Of a stretch of 64,000 nucleotides of DNA, positions 47,977-57,742 are shown one piece after another. Numbering within the stretch: position 1 is the stretch's first letter; every line of letters starts with the position of its first letter. Below the pieces are notes generated by a model. The model was given only the letters and a program-made list of their open reading frames with translations. It was not told the origin of the DNA and did no database searches. The DNA is from Vibrio sp. CB1-14. Its GTDB lineage: Bacteria > Pseudomonadota > Gammaproteobacteria > Enterobacterales > Vibrionaceae. A program made the position numbers and the translations under genes. Location: NCBI RefSeq assembly GCF_040412085.2, contig NZ_CP115920.1, positions 1,054,001 through 1,118,000 of the forward strand, written 5' to 3'.

Positions 47977-48270
47977 ATGAAATTACTAACAACACTTTGG
48001 CTTGCAGTTATGTTGCTAGCGGCGCCTACCGCCACTGTATGGGCCGCTGACGGTGACAAACTGGAAGGTATAGACATTACGGTAAATATTAACCAAGCCG
48101 AGCCAGAGGAGCTGGCAGAGCTCTTAAAAGGAGTCGGTATTGAGAAGGCGCAAAAGATTGTTGATTATCGCAAGCAGCACGGTAAGTTCACGTCTGCTGA
48201 TGATTTAACCCAGGTCAAAGGCATCGGCGCAGCGACGGTAGAAAAAAACCGCGACCGAATTACCCTTTAA
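47977..48270 (+). CDS. ComEA-family helix-hairpin-helix protein
   Basis: A 97-residue secreted protein from ATG 47977, chosen because a signal peptide (MKLLTTLWLAVMLLAAP, cleavage near AWA-ADG) starts there. The mature part is a double helix-hairpin-helix domain (INQAEPEELAELLKGVGIEK, FTSADDLTQVKGIGAATVEK) that binds DNA without sequence preference. ComEA in Vibrio draws DNA into the periplasm during transformation; some Vibrio genomes carry more than one such protein, and which this one is cannot be told here. Its end overlaps the rhombosortase end by 11 bases. Confidence 0.88.
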   Translation: MKLLTTLWLAVMLLAAPTATVWAADGDKLEGIDITVNINQAEPEELAELLKGVGIEKAQKIVDYRKQHGKFTSADDLTQVKGIGAATVEKNRDRITL

Positions 48271-48817
48271 CGGCTGCGCTGCGATAGTGGTAGAGTAGTG
48301 CCAATCCAAAGCCCGCGGCTAATCCAATAGCGTGGGCTTGTACTGCCACATTAGCTTCAATTAACGCTGATGTTGCCGCCGACCCACCAAAATACAGCTC
48401 CCATCCTACTTTCACCCCCCCACCAATCACCAACAGCCAGCTTGATTTTCGACTCTCAAGAGACTCTTTAAGCGCCCAAAACGCGAAGATAGCGTGCAAA
48501 ATGCCAGAGAGTCCCAAATAGTAGCTGAGTGAACTAAGGAGCAGACCAGTGCCAATTACAGCGGCGCTGAAAAGGGTGACTGACATTAGGAGGCGCCAGT
48601 TGGGACGAAACAGATAACAGATCACCCAGAGAGCGGCTAGGTTCATGCCAAGGTGTGCTAAGTTGGTGTGTGAGAAATTTCCTGTTACTATCCGCCACCA
48701 CTGGCCGGAGTATATAGCCAGTTTGTTCCATTCAACCCAGTTCTGTAGCGCAGGGATTTGCAGTAATGCGCACAGTAAACTAAACAGCGATAGCCTTATG
48801 ACGAAAGAAGTGTCCAT
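48260..48817 (-). CDS. rrtA: Rhombosortase (GlyGly-CTERM processing protease)
   Basis: A 185-residue, six-helix rhomboid-family protease with the serine nucleophile Ser104 in GLSGILHAIF, His162 in AHAIGLAAGF and the HxxxN motif (His55 to Asn59). The short form with no extra domains is that of rhombosortases, which cut GlyGly-CTERM anchors from type II secretion substrates in Vibrio and relatives. No GlyGly-CTERM substrate lies in this window. Its ATG overlaps that of tapT in a shared CATG. Confidence 0.88.
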   Translation of the reverse strand: MDTSFVIRLSLFSLLCALLQIPALQNWVEWNKLAIYSGQWWRIVTGNFSHTNLAHLGMNLAALWVICYLFRPNWRLLMSVTLFSAAVIGTGLLLSSLSYYLGLSGILHAIFAFWALKESLESRKSSWLLVIGGGVKVGWELYFGGSAATSALIEANVAVQAHAIGLAAGFGLALLYHYRSAAVKG

Positions 48818-49427
48818 GTCTCGTTATTGTCCAAAATGCCTCAAAGCTAAGCGGGCATGTATTTGTCAGTGGATAGAACGCATCCACTGTGACACACAAT
48901 TGATCATTTTGCAGCATAGCAGTGAAGAAAAGCGGCCACTGGGTACGGCACGCATTCTGTCGCTTTCCCTTAAGAATGCACGTTTGTTTATTGGCGAAGA
49001 TTTTAGTCTGCATGACGAGCTCAATACGTTACTGGACGATAAGCGCTATCAAAGTGTGGTTCTCTATCCGGGAGAGGGTGCGCGAACAGTGTCTGAGGTG
49101 AAAACTAAGGCGGGGCATAAACCGCTCCGCGTCATACTGCTTGATGGTACGTGGAAGAAAGCCTTTAAAATGTGGAAGCTATCGACCAACTTACATTCGC
49201 TAGCTCTTGTAAAACTTGCCGATGATTTGATAGGTGACTACCGTATTCGAAAAGCCCCATCAAGTAATGCGCTGTCGACGGTTGAAGCAGGCTTTCATCT
49301 GCTTGAGTCGATTGAACCTAATGTCGACTTTACGCCGTTAATTACAGCGTTCAATGAGATGATCGGCTTTCAAATCGACAATATGCCAAAAGGTGTGTTT
49401 GAGCGAAATTATTCAGGGAAGCGTTAG
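48816..49427 (+). CDS. tapT: tRNA-uridine aminocarboxypropyltransferase (DTW domain)
   Basis: TapT makes acp3U at position 47 of several tRNAs using the aminocarboxypropyl group of SAM. The 203-residue product has an N-terminal Cys4 zinc knuckle (CPKCLKAKRACIC), the substrate stretch LQHSSEEKRPLGTARI and the DTW motif in LLDGTWKKAFKMW. I prefer ATG 48816 (AAGAAG upstream); ATG 48798 would add six residues. The last codons (YSGKR) are written by the first copy of a tandem duplication at the 3' end. Confidence 0.9.
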   Translation: MSRYCPKCLKAKRACICQWIERIHCDTQLIILQHSSEEKRPLGTARILSLSLKNARLFIGEDFSLHDELNTLLDDKRYQSVVLYPGEGARTVSEVKTKAGHKPLRVILLDGTWKKAFKMWKLSTNLHSLALVKLADDLIGDYRIRKAPSSNALSTVEAGFHLLESIEPNVDFTPLITAFNEMIGFQIDNMPKGVFERNYSGKR

Positions 49428-49464
49428 TTCAGGGAAGCGTTAGTGGCGACTTAACGCTTCCCTG
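49412..49464. terminator. Convergent terminator with a 16-bp tandem duplication
   Basis: TTCAGGGAAGCGTTAG occurs twice in tandem (49412-49427, 49428-49443). The second copy pairs with TAACGCTTCCCTG at 49452-49464 to make a 13-bp perfect stem with a nine-base loop. T-runs are poor on both sides. It lies between tapT and the leftward dgt-type gene. Confidence 0.75.
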
Positions 49465-49471
49465 GCTTATC

Positions 49472-50824
49472 TTAGCTTGCCGCAAATAATTGCTGATGCA
49501 TCTTCTGCGCATAGCCATCGGTCATGGCCGAGATGTAGTCGGCGATGACGCGCATGCCATCGTCATGCTGGCCACAGGCTTTTCTCCACAGCTGACACGT
49601 CGACTCAGGCAACAGTCTCTCAGGATCGGCGCTAAAGGCTTCAAACAGATCCATAATGATTTGCTGCCCCTTATACTCAAAAATTTGAACCCTTGGCACT
49701 TGAATCACATACTGACTAACGAACTGTTTGAGCACATCAAGCACTGCAGCCATCCCTTCTTCAAGGTAGGCGTTATATGCCAGTAGCGGACTCTCAAATT
49801 GGCTGTCTGGTATTGGCTCGACTCTAATACTGGTCAATAGCGCATTGACGATACCGCCAATGGCGTCCTTGCGTTCATAGTGCTTACCGGAGAATAACAG
49901 CTCAGAGATAGAATCAATATTTTGGGTTAACCAGTTTGGTTCTAGATTTCTTAACGCTTCTGCCGCACTTTGCTGCCATCGCTGCTCATCAATAAGCTCC
50001 AGCACAATCGCATCTTCCAAATCATGGACGCCATAAGCGATGTCATCAGCAAGCTCCATAATGGAGCAATCGAGCGATTTAAATCGAGTTTTGCGATGTC
50101 CTAGAGGTGATGTTTGCTGTGCGCGCATGGTCTGAAATAGCGCCTTGTCGGGCGGGGTTAACGGCTGCAGTACCCAATCGAACTGCACCGAGTCTTTATC
50201 GTAGATACCCTTTGCTGGCGACCAGTCTTTGGCTTTCAACTGACGCTGATTGGCCACAGCATGAGGCTGCTTGTCCGTGCGCGTTTGGCTAATAAATGCA
50301 GGGTATTTCAAAAGCCCTAACAAGGCTCTTCTAGTCAAGTTCATCCCGTGGGCTTCAGTATAAGGCTCTAACTGGGTCACGATACGAAACGTTTGGGCGT
50401 TACCTTCAAAGCCACCATACTCTCGCATCATATAGTTCAGTGCTACTTCACCACCATGGCCATAGGGCGGGTGGCCAATGTCGTGCGCCAGACACAATGC
50501 CTCGATTAACGCATCACTTGGCATTAACTCTGCGAATTGTGGCTGCTTTTGCTTGAGCTGGGCCACAATGCCAGAGCCGATTTGCGCGGCTTCCAGAGAG
50601 TGTGTCAATCGGGTGCGATGAAAGTCATTCACGCCCGTGCCATGAACCTGCGTTTTTGCTTGTAAGCGGCGAAATGCAGCAGAGTGAAGAATGCGTGCTC
50701 GGTCGCGCTGGTAAGGGTCGCGATGATCGTTGCGGCGAAGTTTGTGCTCGTCACTGTGCCTGACTTGCCAGATGTCTAATGGATCAAGAGAAATGGCGTT
50801 TGGAGTGCAGTTACCTAATGTCAT
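49472..50824 (-). CDS. dgt: dGTPase-like triphosphohydrolase (Dgt type 2)
   Basis: An HD-domain enzyme that splits dNTPs into deoxynucleoside and triphosphate. The 450-residue product has the metal-binding H...HD...D set in THSLEAAQIGSG, LAHDIGHPPYGHGGE and ELADDIAYGVHDLEDA. Length and order fit the dGTPase-like group common in Vibrio rather than the 505-residue E. coli Dgt. It lies 14 bases downstream of yfbR, another nucleotide phosphohydrolase of the HD family, so the two are likely co-transcribed. Confidence 0.93.
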   Translation of the reverse strand: MTLGNCTPNAISLDPLDIWQVRHSDEHKLRRNDHRDPYQRDRARILHSAAFRRLQAKTQVHGTGVNDFHRTRLTHSLEAAQIGSGIVAQLKQKQPQFAELMPSDALIEALCLAHDIGHPPYGHGGEVALNYMMREYGGFEGNAQTFRIVTQLEPYTEAHGMNLTRRALLGLLKYPAFISQTRTDKQPHAVANQRQLKAKDWSPAKGIYDKDSVQFDWVLQPLTPPDKALFQTMRAQQTSPLGHRKTRFKSLDCSIMELADDIAYGVHDLEDAIVLELIDEQRWQQSAAEALRNLEPNWLTQNIDSISELLFSGKHYERKDAIGGIVNALLTSIRVEPIPDSQFESPLLAYNAYLEEGMAAVLDVLKQFVSQYVIQVPRVQIFEYKGQQIIMDLFEAFSADPERLLPESTCQLWRKACGQHDDGMRVIADYISAMTDGYAQKMHQQLFAAS

Positions 50825-50838
50825 TATCTCTCCTGGTG

Positions 50839-51423
50839 CTAGCTAATTTCGTCGAGTGACAGTTCGAAGCTTGGGGCGAAAGTGTGAAGGAAGTAATCCA
50901 TCTCCGGTGTTTTTCGTTGTTGCAGCGTTTCATCCAAGCGTTTCTTGGCGAGCGCGTACTCATGATTGCCTGCGCTGAGTTCTTCAAGGCATTTGAGATA
51001 CGCACAGATAGAGTCCGCCTGCTTCACTATTTGTGAGTCCTCTTCGTGAGCGGCGTTGGAGAGCAAAAATGGCTTAAAGTCTTCTTGAAACTCATCCGGC
51101 AGAAGTGACAAAAGTTTGTGCTCGGCAGCGGCTTCTATCTTTTTGTATTCTTTGGCGATTTCTGGGTTGTAGTATTTAACTGGCGTAGGTAAATCACCGG
51201 TCAATACTTCGCTGGTGTCGTGGTACATCGCTAAAATCGCAATGCGTTCTGGATTGGTATTGCCACCGAACTTCTTGTTTTTGATGATGGCAAGGGCATG
51301 AGCGACAAACGCGACTTGCAGGCTGTGTTCGGAGATATTTTCGGTAGAGACTGAGCGCATGAGAGGCCAACGTTGGATCAGTTTCATGCGAGCGAGGTGA
51401 GCGAAAAAGTGACTTTCTTTCAT
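50839..51423 (-). CDS. yfbR: 5'-deoxynucleotidase YfbR
   Basis: YfbR removes phosphate from deoxynucleoside 5'-monophosphates. The 194-residue HD-domain protein has [38 protein letters not shown] and [15 protein letters not shown], with the metal ligands in H, HD and D positions. It follows alaA on the same strand, as in E. coli (yfbR beside alaA), with an 81-base gap containing a hairpin. Confidence 0.95.
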   Translation of the reverse strand: MKESHFFAHLARMKLIQRWPLMRSVSTENISEHSLQVAFVAHALAIIKNKKFGGNTNPERIAILAMYHDTSEVLTGDLPTPVKYYNPEIAKEYKKIEAAAEHKLLSLLPDEFQEDFKPFLLSNAAHEEDSQIVKQADSICAYLKCLEELSAGNHEYALAKKRLDETLQQRKTPEMDYFLHTFAPSFELSLDEIS

Positions 51424-51443
51424 ACAACGTTTTCCCCTTAATC

Positions 51444-51467
51444 CGCGCCCAGTAAAGGTTGGGCGCG
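51444..51467. terminator. Hairpin between alaA and yfbR
   Basis: CGCGCCCA, eight-base loop, TGGGCGCG: a perfect 8-bp GC-rich stem. T-runs are lacking, so it may be an attenuator or a processing site rather than a full terminator. Confidence 0.5.
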
Positions 51468-51504
51468 TATTAAGAATAGGCTTTATTGTATCAATATGAA
51501 AGAG

Positions 51505-52719
51505 TTACTGACTGTAGGTAGACAGGAACTTCTCAAATCGGCCAATCGCCATTTCCAAGTCTTCCACATGTGGAAGAGTAACAATTCTAAAGTGATCCGG
51601 CTTCGGCCAGTTAAAGCCAGTGCCTTGTACCAGCAACACTTTTTCCTGCTTGAGGAAGTCGAGTACCATCTTTTGATCGTCTTTGATGTTGTACATCTTA
51701 GTGTCGATTTTCGGGAAAAGGTACATTGCGCCTTTTGGTTTGACGCACGATACACCAGGGATCTGAGTGATCAACTCATACGCTTTATCGCGCTGCTCAA
51801 GTAAGCGGCCACCCGGTAAGATAAGCTCATTGATACTCTGATAACCCCCTAGCGCGGTTTGAATAGCATGCTGCATAGGTACGTTGGCGCAAAGACGCAT
51901 CGAAGCCAGCATTTCAAGGCCAGCGACGTAGCCTGTTGCCATTTCCTTTGGTCCGGTCATGAACATCCAGCCGCCGCGAAAGCCACAAACGCGATAAGAC
52001 TTGGATAGGCCGTTGAAGGTCATCACAAGTACATCTTCTGTTAATGTTGCGACTGAAGTGTGAGTGGCACCGTCATAAAGAACTTTGTCGTAAATCTCGT
52101 CAGCAAAGATAATCAGTTTATGCTGGCGTGCAATTTCGATGACTTCTAGCAGGAAATCACGACTGTAGACTGCGCCGGTAGGGTTGTTCGGGTTGATAAG
52201 AACAATGCCGCGCGTTTTTGGCGTGATTTTCTTCTTGATGTCATCAAGATCCGGATACCAGTCCGCTTCTTCGTCACATAGGTAGTGCACCGGGTTGCCA
52301 CCAGAAAGTGACACCGCTGCAGTCCACAGTGGGTAGTCAGGAGCGGGAACTAACATTTCATCGCCGTTGTTTAACAACGCTTGCATCGCCATTACAATAA
52401 GCTCAGAAACGCCGTTGCCAATGTAAACGTCTTCAACGTCGAGGCTGTGAATGCCCTTGCGTTGGTAGTGTTGAACTACAGCTTTGCGAGCGGAGTATAT
52501 ACCTTTAGAGTCACAGTAACCTTGTGAAGTAGGCAGGTTTCTGATGACATCGACTAGAATTTCATCAGGGGCGTCAAAACCAAACGGGGCTGGGTTACCG
52601 ATATTGAGTTTCAGTATTTTATGTCCCTCTTCTTCCATGCGCTTAGCATGTTTGAGTACAGGACCCCTAATGTCGTAGCAGACATTATCGAGTTTTGACG
52701 ACATCCCGATATTTTTCAT
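51505..52719 (-). CDS. alaA: Alanine transaminase AlaA
   Basis: AlaA makes alanine from pyruvate with glutamate as amino donor. The 404-residue PLP enzyme of fold type I has INPNNPTGAVYSRDFL, the pyridoxal lysine in FNGLSKSYRVCGFRGGW and the N-terminal family stretch RGPVLKHAKRMEEEGHKIL. It is divergent from menF, with 228 bases between the starts. Confidence 0.95.
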   Translation of the reverse strand: MKNIGMSSKLDNVCYDIRGPVLKHAKRMEEEGHKILKLNIGNPAPFGFDAPDEILVDVIRNLPTSQGYCDSKGIYSARKAVVQHYQRKGIHSLDVEDVYIGNGVSELIVMAMQALLNNGDEMLVPAPDYPLWTAAVSLSGGNPVHYLCDEEADWYPDLDDIKKKITPKTRGIVLINPNNPTGAVYSRDFLLEVIEIARQHKLIIFADEIYDKVLYDGATHTSVATLTEDVLVMTFNGLSKSYRVCGFRGGWMFMTGPKEMATGYVAGLEMLASMRLCANVPMQHAIQTALGGYQSINELILPGGRLLEQRDKAYELITQIPGVSCVKPKGAMYLFPKIDTKMYNIKDDQKMVLDFLKQEKVLLVQGTGFNWPKPDHFRIVTLPHVEDLEMAIGRFEKFLSTYSQ

Positions 52720-52947
52720 TGTTTAATTCCTAAAAATTCGATAATTTCTTTACTAAATTACACCAAAATGGCTTTTGAAAGAATAAAAATCTGATCAAAG
52801 TGGAAAATAAAGCACGCTGCCAAAAGGCGGAGATGTGAGCAGGTTGACATCATGAGCAATTAATCGCCTTGTGGCTTGATCTATAGGGTTGGTAGAAATA
52901 GAGTATTTCGTGTATATAGGAACAAATTTTAAGGTTATGAGGTTGAT

Positions 52948-54255
52948 TTGTCTCAGTTAACAACAGCTATCGCTCAACTTGTCAGCAAACTTGAAAATGC
53001 CCCACAAGGTTGTAAACGACTGGAGCAAGGCATCAAGGGACGTCCCAAGTCTCACTGCATCGACTGGCTGGAAGCGCAACCTCATTATCCGAAGTTTTAT
53101 TGGCAATCCCGCGACACTCGCGAAGAGGTAGTGGCGCTAGGTCAATTACACACATTCTCTGAAGCCGCTCCCGCTTACACTATCTTGGCAGAAAACCAGC
53201 GTGTATGGGGTGGGCGTTCCTTCGATGGCCATACAGACAAAAATCGCCGTTGCATGTCAGCCTTTTTCTTCTTGCCGCAAATTGAACTGATACGCTTCGA
53301 TCAAAACTGGCGTATTGCCGTTAATATCAGTATGAGCGTCGAGAAAGCAATAGCAGCGCTCAAGCAGTTGGTAATAGATGTTGCCGAGTTGCCACCGCTT
53401 GCCACATCCATTTCGAGCCTAACTCATACTCCTAATGAGCAGCAGTGGCACCGACTCGTTGGTGACGTGCTAACGGGCATTGAAAATAATCAGTTCAAGA
53501 AGGTTGTACTCGCGCGCAAAACCACGGTTGATGTCAAACAGCCTATTTCACCAGCACAATTGCTCAAAGCCAGTTATCGAGAAAATCATCATAGCTTCCA
53601 TTTTATGATGGTGCTTTCCAAAGAGTTGGCATTTGTTGGCTCGACACCAGAGCGGCTCTATCGCCGAGTGGGTCAACAGCTTGAGACGGAAGCCTTAGCG
53701 GGCACGATCGGTCGCGGTGATAATGCGGCGGATGATATGAAGCTGGCTAACTGGCTGACACAAGATGTGAAAAACATCAACGAAAACCAATACGTGGTTG
53801 ATGACATTTTGCAAAGCTTAGCACCTCATTCCGACGAGGTTCATTTAGAACAAGAGCTTCGTTTAGTACGTCTTCGAAAGGTGCAGCATTTAAAGCGCAA
53901 TATTGTTGCTCAGTTAAACAAAGGCATAAATGCGGTACAGCTACTGCAAGCACTTCAGCCGACAGCGGCGGTCGCCGGTTTGCCTCGCAAAGAAGCGATG
54001 GCGTTTATTGAACAAAGAGAGCCGTTTGCTCGGGGCTGGTACGCAGGCTCTGTGGGTTATTTAAGCCATGAGCGCGCTGAGTTTTGCGTTGCCATTCGCA
54101 GCGCTTTACTAATGAAAGATGAGGTTCAATTGTTTGCCGGTGCGGGCATTGTTCCTGGTTCAGTTGCCGAACACGAATGGCAAGAGTTAGACAAGAAAAT
54201 GTCGACATTGCTCAGCCTTATCTCTGATAACCCGTCTCTTGGAGTGGCTTCATGA
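52948..54255 (+). CDS. menF: Menaquinone-specific isochorismate synthase
   Basis: MenF converts chorismate to isochorismate, the entry to menaquinone. The 435-residue product is a chorismate-binding enzyme with FKKVVLARKTTVDV near residue 190, FVGSTPERLYRR near residue 230 and GWYAGSVGYL near residue 360. The start is TTG 52948 behind TGAGG; no ATG nearby is in frame. The last four bases overlap the menD start (ATGA). Confidence 0.95.
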   Translation: MSQLTTAIAQLVSKLENAPQGCKRLEQGIKGRPKSHCIDWLEAQPHYPKFYWQSRDTREEVVALGQLHTFSEAAPAYTILAENQRVWGGRSFDGHTDKNRRCMSAFFFLPQIELIRFDQNWRIAVNISMSVEKAIAALKQLVIDVAELPPLATSISSLTHTPNEQQWHRLVGDVLTGIENNQFKKVVLARKTTVDVKQPISPAQLLKASYRENHHSFHFMMVLSKELAFVGSTPERLYRRVGQQLETEALAGTIGRGDNAADDMKLANWLTQDVKNINENQYVVDDILQSLAPHSDEVHLEQELRLVRLRKVQHLKRNIVAQLNKGINAVQLLQALQPTAAVAGLPRKEAMAFIEQREPFARGWYAGSVGYLSHERAEFCVAIRSALLMKDEVQLFAGAGIVPGSVAEHEWQELDKKMSTLLSLISDNPSLGVAS

Positions 54256-55970
54256 GCAACCATCAAGCCGCGCTCAATCGTGTTTGGACACAAACATTAC
54301 TGGAAGAGTGTTATCGCCAAGGCGTAAGACATGTTTGTATTGCTCCAGGCTCACGTTCAACGCCGCTTACTTTAGAGGCGGTTGAACATTCAGGGCTCAC
54401 TCTTCACACTCATTTTGATGAGCGCGGCCTCGGTTTCTTTGCGTTGGGGCTGGCTAAACGTACGCAAAGCCCAGTGGCCGTTATCGTCACTTCTGGTACC
54501 GCTGTTGCGAATTTATTGCCGGCAGTGGCAGAGTCCAAGCTCACCAAAGAACCATTGATATTACTTACGTCCGATAGACCTGTAGAGCTTGTCGGCTGCG
54601 GTGCTAACCAAGCTATCGAGCAAACAGGCATATTCTCTTCGCATGTGAGTTACGCGCTTGATTTGCCTTCGCCATCGACACAAGTGCCTTTGCCATGGCT
54701 TCTCACCTCCATCGATTATGCTTTTGCTGAGCAAAGACTGCGTGGCGGTAGCATTCATATTAACTGCCCATTCCCTGAGCCTCTTTATGGCGGGGAAGAT
54801 AAAACAGTATTTGCTGACTACCTAGCCAGCGTTAGTGCATGGCAAGCAAGCAGTGATTGCTTCTCTGGTTACACCGAAAACAGGCTGCATAATATCGCCC
54901 AAGACGCTGAGTCACTCGACCTTGTTTCGCGTAAAGGCGTTATCGTTGTTGGCAGCGTTCGCCTTGCTGAGGCAAAACAGGCGCTAGCGCTTGCTAATCA
55001 GCTTGGTTGGCCGGTGCTTTGCGATCCTCAATCGGGTGTGAGCGAGCGTTGGCAGCGCTATGATATTTGGCTGCAAAATAAAGCGGCCAATGCTGAGCTG
55101 GCGCAGGCTGATTTTATCTTGCAAGTCGGGTCAAGACTGGTGTCAAAGCGATTATTGAGCTGGATTGATCATCAAGCCGAAGCAGGGTGCGAGTACGTAC
55201 TACTTACCCCTGTGCTTGATCGGCTAAATCCAAGTCACCTCAGACAAAAGCAGCTTTGTGTCAACGTTAAGGATTGGCTCAGTGCGGCATTAAAGGTGCT
55301 TTCACAAGCTCAACATTCAGGCTGGGCAGAGTCGCTCATTGATGCTTCAGAAGCGGTGAGGTCGAAATTCCTTAGCACGCCACATTTAACTGAATTTGAT
55401 GTGGCGAGAAGTGTTGAGGCGCTGCCAGACAGTGTGGATTTGTTTATCGGTAACAGTTTGATTGTACGCTTGGTTGATATGCTGACGTCTCTGCCTGCGA
55501 TTGAAACCTACAGTAATCGCGGAGCTTCCGGCATCGATGGTCTGGTGGCAACGGCAGCTGGAGTGCAAAAGGGGAGTGAACGCTCGTTAGTGTTGTACAT
55601 CGGTGATACTTCACTACTTTACGATTTGAATTCGTTAGCTCTGTTCTCACGCTCTAATAAACCATGTGTGATTGTCGTGACCAACAATGATGGCGGCGCT
55701 ATTTTTGACATGCTTCCCACGCCATCAGAGCAGAAGTCACAGTATTATCAAATGCCTCATGGTTACCAATTTCATCATGCAGCGGCGCAATTTGGTCTGC
55801 GCTATCATGCGCCACAAGACAAATCTGAATTAGAGTCTGCTGTGGCTCACCATCTCTCTCAGGGTGAAGGTACTTTGTTATTAGAAGTGACCACTCAACC
55901 TAACGAAGTTGGAGAGATGATTCGCCAGCTTGGGAGAAGTGTGGCTAATGATGTTAGTTATGCCCAATGA
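54252..55970 (+). CDS. menD: SEPHCHC synthase MenD
   Basis: MenD joins isochorismate and 2-oxoglutarate using thiamine diphosphate. The 572-residue product has the conserved N-terminal GVRHVCIAPGSRSTPLTLEA, HTHFDERGLGFFALGLAK with the cofactor glutamate, SNRGASGIDGLVATAAG near residue 420 and the cofactor motif from GDTSLLYD to NNDGGAIFDMLP. It overlaps menF and menH by four bases each. Confidence 0.97.
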   Translation: MSNHQAALNRVWTQTLLEECYRQGVRHVCIAPGSRSTPLTLEAVEHSGLTLHTHFDERGLGFFALGLAKRTQSPVAVIVTSGTAVANLLPAVAESKLTKEPLILLTSDRPVELVGCGANQAIEQTGIFSSHVSYALDLPSPSTQVPLPWLLTSIDYAFAEQRLRGGSIHINCPFPEPLYGGEDKTVFADYLASVSAWQASSDCFSGYTENRLHNIAQDAESLDLVSRKGVIVVGSVRLAEAKQALALANQLGWPVLCDPQSGVSERWQRYDIWLQNKAANAELAQADFILQVGSRLVSKRLLSWIDHQAEAGCEYVLLTPVLDRLNPSHLRQKQLCVNVKDWLSAALKVLSQAQHSGWAESLIDASEAVRSKFLSTPHLTEFDVARSVEALPDSVDLFIGNSLIVRLVDMLTSLPAIETYSNRGASGIDGLVATAAGVQKGSERSLVLYIGDTSLLYDLNSLALFSRSNKPCVIVVTNNDGGAIFDMLPTPSEQKSQYYQMPHGYQFHHAAAQFGLRYHAPQDKSELESAVAHHLSQGEGTLLLEVTTQPNEVGEMIRQLGRSVANDVSYAQ

Positions 55971-56833
55971 CATCCGTTATGCCTACACCTGAACGGTTAG
56001 CGTATCGCTATACACCCGCCCACTCATCGCCCGAAGCGCCTTTGGTGGTGTTTGTTCATGGTTTTTTAGGGGCAGGTGATGACTGGGATGCGGTCAATCA
56101 AGTGTTACCTGAGTATCATCGGCTGACGATCGACCTTCCTGGTCACGGAAAAAGTTGCCCAGTTCAAGGCGTAAGTTTTGATCAAGTTTGCAGAATGATT
56201 ACTGCGACAATACTAGACTGTATTCAAGCACATAAATTGAGTGCAACAATGCCGGTTTGTTTGGTTGGTTACTCACTTGGTGCACGCCTTTTGATGTATT
56301 TGATGACCAAGCACCGCGCGATACACGAAACAATTAATGAACTAAATGTTAATGGCTTAGTGATTGAAGGAGGCAATTTTGGCTTGCCTGACGATGAACA
56401 AAAAAACGCGCGTTGGCGTAGCGATAGCCTATGGGCTCAGCGCTTCAAGCAGGAAGAGATTGGCGCGGTTTTGGCCGATTGGTATCAGCAAGCGGTGTTT
56501 TCCTCACTAAATCATGAGCAAAGACAACTTTTGATTGCTAAGCGCAGTGTTAACCTTGGGAGTGCATTGAGCGACATGTTGCTGGCCACGTCATTGGCGA
56601 AGCAGCCTGACTTACTCCCGAGCGTGAAAGCATTGTCGTTCTCAGAACATCGCAAACCACTCTATATCTGTGGTGAGTTCGATAACAAATTTACTCAGCT
56701 TGCCATTGGCAGTGGGCTTGATTACGAACCTATTGCCAGTGCAGGCCACAACGTACACAAAGAGCAGCCACGGGCTTTTGTCTTGCGGCTGCGCACTTAT
56801 CTAGAACAAATGAGCTTAGGCTCAGTAAAATAA
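55967..56833 (+). CDS. menH: SHCHC synthase MenH
   Basis: MenH removes pyruvate from SEPHCHC. The 288-residue alpha/beta hydrolase has the oxyanion stretch FVHGFLGAGDDWDAV, the nucleophile serine in LVGYSLGARLLMYL and the catalytic histidine in SAGHNVHKEQP near the C-terminus. It overlaps menD by four bases and is 12 bases from menB. Confidence 0.93.
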   Translation: MTSVMPTPERLAYRYTPAHSSPEAPLVVFVHGFLGAGDDWDAVNQVLPEYHRLTIDLPGHGKSCPVQGVSFDQVCRMITATILDCIQAHKLSATMPVCLVGYSLGARLLMYLMTKHRAIHETINELNVNGLVIEGGNFGLPDDEQKNARWRSDSLWAQRFKQEEIGAVLADWYQQAVFSSLNHEQRQLLIAKRSVNLGSALSDMLLATSLAKQPDLLPSVKALSFSEHRKPLYICGEFDNKFTQLAIGSGLDYEPIASAGHNVHKEQPRAFVLRLRTYLEQMSLGSVK

Positions 56834-56845
56834 TTGGAATAGATC

Positions 56846-57712
56846 ATGGCTAAAACCGTTGGATTAACAGAAGAAGAGCTATACGCACCCGTTGATTGGG
56901 CTGATGTAACGGGTGACTTTGAAGAGATCACCTATCACAAGTCAAAAGATGGCATTGCAAAAATCACCATAGCTCGCCCGCAAGTACACAATGCGTTCAC
57001 GCCACGTACCGTCAATGAAATGATCAAAGCGTTAGCGGATGCACGCTACGATGAAGGTGTCGGCGTTATTATCCTAACTGGCCTTGGTGAGAAGGCGTTC
57101 TGCTCTGGTGGTGACCAAAGCGTTCGTGGTGACTACGGCGGCTACCAAGATGATTCAGGCACTCACCACTTGAATGTATTGGATTTCCAGCGTCAGATCC
57201 GTACTTGTCCAAAACCTGTCATTGCATCGGTAGCGGGTTGGGCCGTTGGTGGTGGTCACGTACTGCACATGATGTGTGATCTAACGATTGCTGCAGACAA
57301 TGCGCAATTTGGTCAAACTGGACCAAAAGTTGGCTCGTTTGATGGTGGTTGGGGCGCGTCATACATGGCACGTATCGTTGGCCAGAAGAAAGCGCGTGAG
57401 ATTTGGTTCCTATGTCGTTTCTACGACGCACAAGAAGCCGTGGACATGGGACTGGTTAACACCGTTGTGCCAATTGCTGATCTTGAGAAGGAAACCGTAC
57501 GCTGGTGTCGTGAAGTACTTCAGCACAGCCCAATGGCGCTTCGCTGTCTGAAAGCGGCATTGAATGCTGACTGTGATGGACAAGCTGGTCTTCAGGAGCT
57601 TGCGGGTAACGCAACCATGATGTTCTACATGACAGAAGAAGGTCAGGAAGGTCGCAACGCGTTTAACGAAAAACGTCGCCCTGACTTTGACAAGTTCCCA
57701 AGAAACCCATAA
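56846..57712 (+). CDS. menB: 1,4-dihydroxy-2-naphthoyl-CoA synthase
   Basis: MenB closes the second ring of the naphthoquinone. The 288-residue crotonase-family enzyme has [16 protein letters not shown] near residue 90, the oxyanion glycines in [17 protein letters not shown] and [14 protein letters not shown] hairpin terminator follows directly after its stop, dividing the men operon. Confidence 0.97.
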   Translation: MAKTVGLTEEELYAPVDWADVTGDFEEITYHKSKDGIAKITIARPQVHNAFTPRTVNEMIKALADARYDEGVGVIILTGLGEKAFCSGGDQSVRGDYGGYQDDSGTHHLNVLDFQRQIRTCPKPVIASVAGWAVGGGHVLHMMCDLTIAADNAQFGQTGPKVGSFDGGWGASYMARIVGQKKAREIWFLCRFYDAQEAVDMGLVNTVVPIADLEKETVRWCREVLQHSPMALRCLKAALNADCDGQAGLQELAGNATMMFYMTEEGQEGRNAFNEKRRPDFDKFPRNP

Positions 57713-57724
57713 CACAATTGTAAT

Positions 57725-57742
57725 GGCTGCCTTTTGGCAGCC
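57725..57742 (+). terminator. Hairpin after menB
   Basis: GGCTGCC, TTTT, GGCAGCC, then TATTTACGTTT. The stem is perfect (7 bp) but the T-run is broken. It may partly reduce expression of menC and menE. Confidence 0.75.
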
